In this document: one piece after another, positions 1 to 8,091 of the stretch | How the letters are laid out: each line of letters opens with the position of its first letter | Position numbering within the stretch: position 1 is the stretch's first letter | Source: Niastella populi | GTDB lineage: Bacteria; Bacteroidota; Bacteroidia; Chitinophagales; Chitinophagaceae | Assembly (NCBI RefSeq): GCF_002078015.1 | Contig: NZ_LWBP01000254.1 | Location: 186,001 to 250,000 of the forward strand | Length of the DNA: 64,000 nucleotides | Reading direction: 5' to 3' | The notes under the pieces: generated by a model | Told to the model about the DNA's origin: nothing | The model's database searches: none | Seen by the model: only the letters and a program-made list of their open reading frames with translations | Made by a program: the position numbers and the translations under genes

Positions 1-3000
1 TTGATGGCCAATAACCTGGTCATTCTGAAAAATGGTTCGTCGGTGGTTGTTCAGGATATAAAAGTATCGGGCAGGGTAACCAGTACAACCGGTGAGCCGG
101 TTGCCGGCGTTTCGGTAATGGTAAAGAATACCACCATTGGAACTACAACCGATGGAGCAGGTAACTACTCGCTTACGGTGCCCGACAGCGCCATCCTGGT
201 TTTCTCCTCATTGGGATTTGAAACGCAGGAATTGCCCGTTAATGGCCGCGCAACTATCGACGTTAGTATGAAAGCTGCAGACGCTTCTTCATTGCAGCAG
301 GTGGTGGTTATCGGTTATGGTACCAGTTCGCGCCGCGACCTTACCGCTCCGGTAGCCGTTGTGGATCCTGAAGATCTGAACAAACGTATGACGGCCAGTC
401 CCATGCAGGCATTGCAGGGTAACGCGCCCGGGGTACAGGTTGTTACTACCGGGGCGCCCGGTGGTTCACCAACCGTTCGTATCCGTGGCGTTGGCTCCTT
501 TAATAATACATCACCACTATATGTTGTAGATGGAATGTTTGTCGATAACATCGACTTCCTCAATACCAACGACATTGGTGAAATGTCGATTTTAAAAGAT
601 GCGTCTGCCGCAGCCATTTATGGGGTGCGTGCCGCCAATGGCGTGGTGATCATAACAACAAAAAAAGGAAGGTATAACCAGAAAACCCGCGTAACCTATA
701 ATGGCTACTTCGGTGTACAAAGACCAACAGGTAAATTTAAGCTGGCCAATGGCGCACAATATGCAGCCATGGAACTGGCAAAAAAAACCGGCACCGATAC
801 CGCGAGAGTTGCGTTATCGGTATCGAAATTTGGCGGCTCGGGCCTGAATCCTTCAACCAGTACCGATTGGTACGATGAATTGCTTAAGAGCTCAGCGCTT
901 ATGCATAACCACAGCATCGATCTGTCGGGCGGCGCCAGCAAAATAAATTATACCCTGGGTTTGAACTATCTGTACCAGGATGGGATCATGGATGCAGCAG
1001 AAAACAATTACAAAAGGTATAACGTTCGCTTTCAGATCGAAGCCAAGCCCTACGAATTCCTGAAACTGGGTTTAACCACGCACCTGAGCAATTTTATTCA
1101 GCGAAATCCCAACACGGGCGCCTTTTCCCTGGCTTACCTGGCTTCGCCATTATATCCGGTATTCGATCCCAACAATACGTTGGCGTTTCCTGATAAATAT
1201 ACTTCTTCAACAACGCTTGGTTTTGCCAACGGCGTATTTAACAACCCGGTTGCGGCAGCCAACTACTGGTTCGACAAAACAAAAGGCTTCCAGATTTTGC
1301 CAACCCTGTATGCTGAAGCAGATATTGTGAAAAACAAATTGTCGTTCAGGTCGCAGATAAGCCAGCGTTATGGTTCTAACCTCAACCAGAACTTCCTGCC
1401 GCAATATTATGTCGATAACATTCAGCTTCAGCGAAACTCGACACTGACGACAACTGAAACCAGAACGGAAAACTACATCATCGATAATTTAATCACTTAT
1501 AAAGACAACAAAGGCGATCACAGCTGGACGTTGTTGCTGGGGCAGTCGGTGCGTGATGAACGATTCAGGTCGACCCAGGTAATAACCGATAGCGTACCTG
1601 GCCAACAGGAATTCTGGTATGCCGATCAGGGCGTTCGCCGCCAGAACGGTTATAATGAAACAGGGTTCAGGAATTCTTCCGTTTCCTTTTTCGGCCGCCT
1701 TAGTTATGATTTTGCCGACAGGTATTTATTGACAGCCACTTTCCGCGCCGACGGTACTTCAAAGTACCAGGACAAATGGGGTTATTTCCCTTCAGTGGGC
1801 GTAGGCTGGGTAATTTCGGAAGAAGAATTTATGAAGGATCAGCAGTTGTTCGATCAATTGAAAATACGCGGATCGTGGGGTAAACTGGGGAACGATAATG
1901 TTAACCCCAGCACCGGTTATGCTGTTGTGAATACGGGTAATGATTATTCGGGCATTTTCGGCAGTACGCCCGGTTCTGCCGGCTCACCACAAACAGGTTA
2001 TCGAATAGACCCGATTTTCGGTACCGTTAACTGGGAAGTGGTGACCGAGTGGGATGGTGGTATCGAATTTTCTATGTTGAACAGGCGGTTAAAAGGTTCG
2101 TTGGATTATTATCACCGGCAAACCGATAAACTGGCATTTGAAAGAAATATCCCGTTCACCGGCATTCGCCAATACGGTAACTGGGGTACCGTAAACAACA
2201 GCGGTATTGAAGTAGACCTTAGCTGGAGCGACAAAATTGGTGACCTTGGCTATAAGATCGGCGGTAACCTGGCTACGGTAAAAAATGAAGTGGTTGACCT
2301 GCAGGGTTTGAAAAACCTGCCTGGCGGTGTAGCGGAATTTCCAACGAATTCGCAGGTAGGCGAACCCTTTAATGTTTTCTGGGGTTACCAGGTAACCGGT
2401 GTATATCAAAATCAGGCCGAGGTAGATGCCGATCCAATTACAGCAGGCAATAATGTAAAGCCTGGTTTTTTCAAATACAAAGATCAGAACGGAGATAAAG
2501 TGCTCAACGAGCAGGACCGGGTGAACCTCGGAAGTTATTTTCCGAAGATCAATTATGGATTTACCCTCGAACTTGACTACAGAAATTTCGATTTCAGTGT
2601 TTTCTTCCAGGGTGTAGGGGGAAATTCCATCCTGAACTTTAACCGTGCAACGCGGCAGAAGTTTCCCGATATGAATGGCGACGAAGAATTTGTGACCAGT
2701 TTATGGACGGGGGAAGGTTCTACAAATGAATTTCCTTCGGCAATCGGTACCGCCGCCTCGTGGAACAACAGCGCCAGTTCATTTTATGTAGAGAACGGAT
2801 CTTACCTGCGATTGCAGAACATTCAACTGGGATACAATTTCAGGCTTGGAAAGAGTGAAAACGGACCTTCATTCCGTGTATACGCAACCGCCGACAGGCC
2901 GCTTATTTTTACCAGGTACAGCGGTGTAACACCCGAAATAGCGGCGCCTGCCCAATTGCCGAAAGACCGCGGGGCTGCGCCTGTGAATACGCCGGCAGTT

Positions 3001-3081
3001 GTTATTTCGGGGTCAGGATACGACAATAACGTATATCCTACCACTGCCGTTTACACGATTGGAGTAAGAATCTCTTATTAA
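1..3081 (+). CDS. SusC-type TonB-dependent outer-membrane transporter (5' end outside window)
   Basis: Outer-membrane importer that takes up oligosaccharides with its SusD partner, powered by TonB. The visible 1026 residues show a carboxypeptidase-regulatory-like beta-sandwich (about 18-92), a plug domain (about 105-225; SusC hallmarks VVVIGYGT, VRIRG, LYVVDG, ILKDASAAAIYG, ANGVVIITTKKG) and a long beta-barrel ending in VRISY. No signal peptide is visible and the frame is open at base 1 (a TTG), so the true start is almost certainly upstream. The susD gene follows after 7 bp. Substrate is not readable from this protein; the downstream enzymes suggest beta-glucan. Confidence 0.93.
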   Translation: MMANNLVILKNGSSVVVQDIKVSGRVTSTTGEPVAGVSVMVKNTTIGTTTDGAGNYSLTVPDSAILVFSSLGFETQELPVNGRATIDVSMKAADASSLQQVVVIGYGTSSRRDLTAPVAVVDPEDLNKRMTASPMQALQGNAPGVQVVTTGAPGGSPTVRIRGVGSFNNTSPLYVVDGMFVDNIDFLNTNDIGEMSILKDASAAAIYGVRAANGVVIITTKKGRYNQKTRVTYNGYFGVQRPTGKFKLANGAQYAAMELAKKTGTDTARVALSVSKFGGSGLNPSTSTDWYDELLKSSALMHNHSIDLSGGASKINYTLGLNYLYQDGIMDAAENNYKRYNVRFQIEAKPYEFLKLGLTTHLSNFIQRNPNTGAFSLAYLASPLYPVFDPNNTLAFPDKYTSSTTLGFANGVFNNPVAAANYWFDKTKGFQILPTLYAEADIVKNKLSFRSQISQRYGSNLNQNFLPQYYVDNIQLQRNSTLTTTETRTENYIIDNLITYKDNKGDHSWTLLLGQSVRDERFRSTQVITDSVPGQQEFWYADQGVRRQNGYNETGFRNSSVSFFGRLSYDFADRYLLTATFRADGTSKYQDKWGYFPSVGVGWVISEEEFMKDQQLFDQLKIRGSWGKLGNDNVNPSTGYAVVNTGNDYSGIFGSTPGSAGSPQTGYRIDPIFGTVNWEVVTEWDGGIEFSMLNRRLKGSLDYYHRQTDKLAFERNIPFTGIRQYGNWGTVNNSGIEVDLSWSDKIGDLGYKIGGNLATVKNEVVDLQGLKNLPGGVAEFPTNSQVGEPFNVFWGYQVTGVYQNQAEVDADPITAGNNVKPGFFKYKDQNGDKVLNEQDRVNLGSYFPKINYGFTLELDYRNFDFSVFFQGVGGNSILNFNRATRQKFPDMNGDEEFVTSLWTGEGSTNEFPSAIGTAASWNNSASSFYVENGSYLRLQNIQLGYNFRLGKSENGPSFRVYATADRPLIFTRYSGVTPEIAAPAQLPKDRGAAPVNTPAVVISGSGYDNNVYPTTAVYTIGVRISY

Positions 3082-3088
3082 TACTAAT

Positions 3089-4615
3089 ATGAGCATCATG
3101 AATATCATAAAAAATATTTTACTTCTGTTATTGATAATGGAAGTAACAGCGTGTAGCAAGCTGCTCGACCGCGATGTGGAAGACCAGACCAGGAGCACTA
3201 TTATCGATTATAACGACCTGGGTTCAATGTATTCGCCGGTGTCGGGCATTTACCGCGCAGCGGCGAGCGATAATCCGGGTTTTGCACACTGGGTCGATGC
3301 CGCAATACGCACCGTACGTGGCGATGACGTTGCCAAAGGTTCGGCGCCTAACGACCAGATACAGCTTAGCGATATCAAGAACTTTCAAAACAGCAACCCG
3401 GGTGTGGTCACATTCTGGGGAAGCAACAATTACTGGAACAATCATTTTGGACTGGCATTGTTTTGCAATGAAGCAATGGCCGACCTGAACCGGTATGCCG
3501 CCAATATTGCACCCGGCGATGATCAGAACCTGGCCCTGAATAATCAATACAAGGGCGAAGTTCGGGTAATACGCGCCCTGGCGCATTTGTTTGCATCGCG
3601 CGTGTTTGGCGATGTGCCTATTGTTACCAATAACGCCAACCTTAGCCAGATACCTAAAAGTACCACCGCCGAAATACGCCAATGGATCATCAGCGAAATG
3701 GATTCGTCTATCGCATTCCTTGAAGACGCAAGACCTAATCAATCGGTGCATCCGGGTGCTGTAACGAAATATACGGCGCTGCTGCTGAAAGCAAAAGCCG
3801 CTGCTGACCTGGCAGACAACGAAAACGGAAGCCAGTATTGGGATGTTGTTTTGGCTGCCACCGATGAGATCATCAACAGCGGTAAGTTCAACCTGTTCCC
3901 CGATTTTTATCAGCTATGGAAATATCCCGGAAAGCTCAGCAACGAATCGTTGTATGAAATGCAGTATACCGATCAGGGTTCCAGTATCGGCACTAACATT
4001 AAACCGGGCGCTTTCTGGGATTTTCAGGGCCCTAACGGCGATCAGCGTGGCAGTTATATTTCAGGTTGGGGATTTTTGTCGCCTACACAAATTATCGTTG
4101 ACTTTTTCAACAACCGCAATGATTCGGTTCGCCTGAAGACAACTGTACTTTTTGCCGGTGCCAATGAAAATACATTCGTTACCTCACCCAGCGGCGATAA
4201 AATTTATGGCAACACAAATGGCCAAACAAGATTTATGGGAAAGGCATACCTGCCCAGCAATCAAAACCTGTCGGGCAGAAGAGAATATGGCGCCAATAAC
4301 AATATACGCGTATTGCGCTATGCCGATGCCCTGCTGTTAAATGCTGAAGCAAAAGTACGTAAAGGGCAAAGCGGCGATGTACCGTTCAACCTCGTTCGCC
4401 AGCGGGCAAAACTTGACCCTATAAGCGATGTTACCCTGCAACAGGTGCTGGATGAACGCCGCGCCGAATTTGCCTGCGAATGGTGGGGAGAAAGATATAA
4501 CGACCTCATTCGTACAGAACAGGCCGCCACCGTGCTGGCGCCTTTCGGCTTTACACCTGGAAATGAATACCTGCCCATTCCAACGCAACAAAAGGACCTG
4601 AACCCGAATTTGTAG
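3089..4615 (+). CDS. SusD/RagB-family glycan-binding lipoprotein
   Basis: Surface lipoprotein that caps the SusC barrel and binds the glycan. 508 residues, normal for the family. The N-terminus is a lipoprotein signal (hydrophobic stretch then VTAC, lipidated Cys at about residue 22). The C-terminus has the usual SusD ending (EYLPIPTQQKDLNPNL). The ATG lies 7 bp after susC, so the two are co-transcribed. A stem-loop follows at 4641-4677 before the next gene. The family is clear; the bound glycan is inferred only from neighbouring enzymes. Confidence 0.93.
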   Translation: MSIMNIIKNILLLLLIMEVTACSKLLDRDVEDQTRSTIIDYNDLGSMYSPVSGIYRAAASDNPGFAHWVDAAIRTVRGDDVAKGSAPNDQIQLSDIKNFQNSNPGVVTFWGSNNYWNNHFGLALFCNEAMADLNRYAANIAPGDDQNLALNNQYKGEVRVIRALAHLFASRVFGDVPIVTNNANLSQIPKSTTAEIRQWIISEMDSSIAFLEDARPNQSVHPGAVTKYTALLLKAKAAADLADNENGSQYWDVVLAATDEIINSGKFNLFPDFYQLWKYPGKLSNESLYEMQYTDQGSSIGTNIKPGAFWDFQGPNGDQRGSYISGWGFLSPTQIIVDFFNNRNDSVRLKTTVLFAGANENTFVTSPSGDKIYGNTNGQTRFMGKAYLPSNQNLSGRREYGANNNIRVLRYADALLLNAEAKVRKGQSGDVPFNLVRQRAKLDPISDVTLQQVLDERRAEFACEWWGERYNDLIRTEQAATVLAPFGFTPGNEYLPIPTQQKDLNPNL

Positions 4616-4640
4616 TTAGCTGATTGAATGGTTACGCAGT

Positions 4641-4677
4641 ATGATGGTTCGGTTGCCGAAAGGCCACCGGCCATCAT
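4641..4677 (+). other. intercistronic stem-loop between susD and the GH144 gene
   Basis: ATGATGG (4641-4647) pairs with CCATCAT (4671-4677). Inside it, TTCGG (4648-4652) pairs with CCGAA (4656-4660). No T-tract follows, so this is not a simple terminator. It could protect the 3' end of a susCD transcript and make susCD more abundant than the enzyme genes; that role is inference. Confidence 0.45.
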
Positions 4678-4738
4678 TATTACAATAAAAGTTTTGATCC
4701 TGCCCGCTCAAAGTACCGAAACCAAACGCAACGCGGCA

Positions 4739-6094
4739 ATGATACGTTACAGGTTAACCGTAATAACGATTGTAATTTCTTTTTTACTGGTCCGTTGTAC
4801 CAATACCCATAAAGTAAACAGCGAGGCTAAATTTTCGCCTGAAGATGAACAGCTGTTTACCGAGGTGCAGGAACAAACGTTTCAATATTTTTGGGATGGA
4901 GCGGAACCTGCCAGCGGGATGGCGCGGGAACGAATTCATATTGATAATGTTTACCCTCAAAAAGACAGGAACGTTATTACCAGCGGCGGCAGCGGATTTG
5001 GCGTTATGGCTTTGCTGGTTGGTATTCATCGCGGGTTTATAACGCGCGACCAGGGCCGGGAGCGGCTCGAAAAAATTGTACAGTTCTTAAAGACAGCCGA
5101 TCGTTTTCATGGCGCCTGGCCGCATTGGTGGTATGGTGAAACGGGTAAAGTGAAACCATTCAGTAAGAAAGATAATGGCGGCGACCTGGTTGAAACCTCC
5201 TTCCTGTTACAGGGTTTGCTTTGTGTTCGCCAGTATTTCATCAATGGCGATTCTGCCGAACAGGTGCTGGCGAACCGGATAGATACGCTATGGCGTGAAG
5301 TTGAATTTGACTGGTATCGCCATGGCACCAATTCCCTGTACTGGCACTGGAGCCCGGAATACAATTGGGAAATGAATTTTCCGGTGCATGGTTATAATGA
5401 ATGTTTGATCATGTACATTCTGGCGGCTTCATCGCCAACACATGGCGTACCGCCCGAAGTGTATCATGAAGGTTGGGCGCAAAGCGGCCGTATAGTTGCA
5501 CCCTGTTCAGTATTCGATTATCCGCTGCAGTTGTATCACCAGGGCGATTCGCCGTACGGCGGCCCATTGTTCTGGGCGCATTATTCTTACCTCGGCCTCG
5601 ATCCGCATGGATTGAAAGACCGGTATGCCGATTACTGGGTGGAGAATAGAAATCAAACGCTCATCAATTATTCATGGTGTATCAGAAATCCCAAATACTT
5701 TAAAGGGTATGGTCCCGATAACTGGGGGCTTACAGCCAGTTATTCAGTGAATGGATATGCAGCGCATGCCCCGGGCAATTACAACGATCGCGGTGTAATA
5801 TCCCCTACCGCAGCCTTATCTTCTTTTCCCTATACCCCACAACAATCGATGCAGGCCATGCGGCACTGGTACAATGATATGAAAGATAAGTTGTGGGGAC
5901 CCTATGGCTTTTACGATGCCTTCAGCCAAACAGCCAACTGGTACCCGCAACGGTACCTGGCAATAGACCAGGGGCCTATTGTGGTAATGATGGAAAATTA
6001 TCGCAGCGGATTGTTATGGCGGTTGTTCATGAGCTGCCCCGAAGTTAAAGCCGGATTGAAGCAACTGGGTTTTACAAGCCCGCATTTTAAGTGA
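4739..6094 (+). CDS. GH144-type endo-beta-1,2-glucanase (glycoamylase domain), lipoprotein
   Basis: Predicted endo-hydrolase of the glycoamylase fold (Pfam Glycoamylase, CAZy GH144), whose founding enzyme is an endo-beta-1,2-glucanase from Chitinophaga. Start chosen at 4739 because it gives a lipoprotein signal (MIRYRLTV, hydrophobic core, VRC lipobox); the frame is open from 4628. Family-like stretches include FQYFWDGAEPASG, SGGSGFGVMALLVGIHRGF, HGAWPHWWYGETGK, NGGDLVETSFLLQGLL, YNWEMNFPVHGYNECL, and YGFYDAF near the end. At 451 residues it is normal length. It is third in the locus after susCD. Family confidence is high; beta-1,2 specificity is family inference. Confidence 0.85.
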   Translation: MIRYRLTVITIVISFLLVRCTNTHKVNSEAKFSPEDEQLFTEVQEQTFQYFWDGAEPASGMARERIHIDNVYPQKDRNVITSGGSGFGVMALLVGIHRGFITRDQGRERLEKIVQFLKTADRFHGAWPHWWYGETGKVKPFSKKDNGGDLVETSFLLQGLLCVRQYFINGDSAEQVLANRIDTLWREVEFDWYRHGTNSLYWHWSPEYNWEMNFPVHGYNECLIMYILAASSPTHGVPPEVYHEGWAQSGRIVAPCSVFDYPLQLYHQGDSPYGGPLFWAHYSYLGLDPHGLKDRYADYWVENRNQTLINYSWCIRNPKYFKGYGPDNWGLTASYSVNGYAAHAPGNYNDRGVISPTAALSSFPYTPQQSMQAMRHWYNDMKDKLWGPYGFYDAFSQTANWYPQRYLAIDQGPIVVMMENYRSGLLWRLFMSCPEVKAGLKQLGFTSPHFK

Positions 6095-6165
6095 TCCTGA
6101 ACGCTTGTTTCCCTTGTGGCGGCAGGCCAAAGGATCTGTTTACGGGAAAGAGCGTCCTGAGCGCA

Positions 6166-6184
6166 TATCCGCCTTTGGCGGATA
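6166..6184. other. perfect hairpin between the GH144 and GH43-like genes
   Basis: TATCCGCC, TTT, GGCGGATA: an 8-bp perfect stem with a 3-nt loop in the 126-bp gap. No T-tract. Possibly an RNA processing or stability element within the locus transcript. Confidence 0.4.
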
Positions 6185-6220
6185 GCGGAAGGAGCCGGCT
6201 CCTGATTAAAATTATTACAG

Positions 6221-8068
6221 ATGGTTGCCAAACTTATTTATACCGTTTTTCTCATTGCGGCCACTGTTCCGCAGGTATTTCCTCAAAGCAACAGTAAGCG
6301 CCATATAGCTCTTACACAAAAGGTGGGGCGATCGGGTGCCGGTAACAACCGGTATGGCGAACGTCCCGCCTTTATTCAACGAACCTATTGTAATCCCCTG
6401 AATATCGATTACGGCTACACACCTATACCCAATTTTACGCAGTGGGGTAAACACCGGGCAACAGCCGACCCCGTGATCGTAACGTATAAGGGCGATTATT
6501 ATTTATTCAGTACAAACCAGTGGGGCTACTGGTGGAGCAACGATCTGAGCAACTGGCATTTTGTTTCGCGTTTGTTCCTGAAGCCCTGGCACAAAGTATA
6601 CGATGAACTGTGTGCGCCGGCGGTATGGGTACAGGGCGATACCATGCTTGTTTTCGGGTCAACCTACTCAACCAACTTTCCCATTTGGATGAGCACCAAC
6701 CCCAAGGGCAATGAATGGAAAGAAGCGGTTGATTCCTTTGAGATCGGCGGCTGGGACCCCGCCTTTTTTCCGGATGATGATGGCAAATTGTATATGTACA
6801 ATGGCAGCAGTAACCGCTATCCGTTGTATGGTATCCAAATTGACCGTAAAACATTTACACCCAAAGGCACCCGTAAGGAAATGTATTTTTTGGAACCCTG
6901 GCGCTATGGCTGGCAGCGCTTTGGCGAATACCTCGATAATACCTTTCTCGATCCGTTTATTGAAGGCGCCTGGATGACAAAATATAACGGTAAATATTAT
7001 CTGCAATACGGTGCACCGGGTACCGAATTCAGCGGATATGCCGATGGTGTGGTAGTGGGTGATCACCCGCTCGGTCCCTTCACCCCGCAATCGTTTCCCT
7101 TCAGTTACAAACCAGGCGGTTTTGCCCGCGGCGCCGGCCATGGAGCTACCTTTAAGGATCCTTATAATAACTGGTGGCATGTGTCGACCATGGCTATTTC
7201 TGTAAAGAATAATTTCGAAAGGCGCATTGGCATCTGGCCGGCTGGTTTTGATAAAGACGGTGTAATGTATATGGATGCAGCTTTTGGCGATTACCCGTAT
7301 TATTTGCCGGGTTCAAACTCCCCCTCCACCGGACAGGGTCGGGGGGAAACTACCTTCACCGGCTGGATGTTGCTGAACTACAACAAACCCGTCATCGTTT
7401 CAAGTACCCTTGGCAGTTATTACCCAAACTTTGCCGTTGACGAAAACATAAAAACATACTGGAGCGCCGCCACCGGCAACAAAGGGGAATGGGTCCAGAC
7501 CGACCTCGGAAATACAGGTACGGTAAGGGCCATCCAGATCAATTATGCCGATCAGGATGTAACCTTCCTCGGCAAACCGCAAGGCACTTATCACCAGTAT
7601 AAATTATACCATAGCGTTGACGGCAAAAGCTGGAAGCTGCTTGCAGATAAAAGCAATAACAGAACAGATGTGCCGCATGATTATATCGAACTTGAAAAGC
7701 CGGTTCAAACCCGGTATATAAAACTGGAAAATTTACATATGCCCACCGGTAAGTTTGCCATCAGCGGGCTGCGGGTGTTTGGTAATGGGAACGGCAGCAA
7801 ACCCGATACGGTACAACAATTTATTGTATTGCGAACAGAAAAAGACAAACGCAGTGCCTGGTTGAAATGGCGGCCGGTTGACAACGCTTATGCATATAAT
7901 ATATATATGGGTGTGGCGCCGGATAAATTATATAACTGTGTAATGGTTTACAGCGCCAACGAATATTACTGCAAAGCAATGGACAAAGAAAAGCCCTGTT
8001 TCTTCGCTATAGAAGCCATCAATGAAAACGGGGTATCGGCAAGAAGCCAGATAGTAAGAGTTGAGTAG
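6221..8068 (+). CDS. GH43-like glycosidase with F5/8 (discoidin) domain and C-terminal beta-sandwich
   Basis: Secreted 615-residue protein with a signal peptide ending near VFPQ. The first two thirds resemble the five-bladed propeller of GH43: candidate catalytic acids are D83 (ADPVIV), D179 (GGWDPAFF) and E248 (FIEGAWM), in the family order base, pKa modulator, acid. Residues about 385-525 form a discoidin/CBM32-like domain (DENIKTYWSA, EWVQTDLG). The last 85 residues look like a fibronectin-III sandwich. It lies between a GH144 and a GH3 gene, so it probably trims side groups or oligosaccharides from the same glycan. Exact linkage cannot be read. Confidence 0.8.
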   Translation: MVAKLIYTVFLIAATVPQVFPQSNSKRHIALTQKVGRSGAGNNRYGERPAFIQRTYCNPLNIDYGYTPIPNFTQWGKHRATADPVIVTYKGDYYLFSTNQWGYWWSNDLSNWHFVSRLFLKPWHKVYDELCAPAVWVQGDTMLVFGSTYSTNFPIWMSTNPKGNEWKEAVDSFEIGGWDPAFFPDDDGKLYMYNGSSNRYPLYGIQIDRKTFTPKGTRKEMYFLEPWRYGWQRFGEYLDNTFLDPFIEGAWMTKYNGKYYLQYGAPGTEFSGYADGVVVGDHPLGPFTPQSFPFSYKPGGFARGAGHGATFKDPYNNWWHVSTMAISVKNNFERRIGIWPAGFDKDGVMYMDAAFGDYPYYLPGSNSPSTGQGRGETTFTGWMLLNYNKPVIVSSTLGSYYPNFAVDENIKTYWSAATGNKGEWVQTDLGNTGTVRAIQINYADQDVTFLGKPQGTYHQYKLYHSVDGKSWKLLADKSNNRTDVPHDYIELEKPVQTRYIKLENLHMPTGKFAISGLRVFGNGNGSKPDTVQQFIVLRTEKDKRSAWLKWRPVDNAYAYNIYMGVAPDKLYNCVMVYSANEYYCKAMDKEKPCFFAIEAINENGVSARSQIVRVE

Positions 8069-8091
8069 TTCTCAGATTAAAACTTATACAT

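Noticed and set aside
3224-3751. 175-codon open frame antisense to susD
   Set aside because: Covered by a certain gene and without any recognisable feature.
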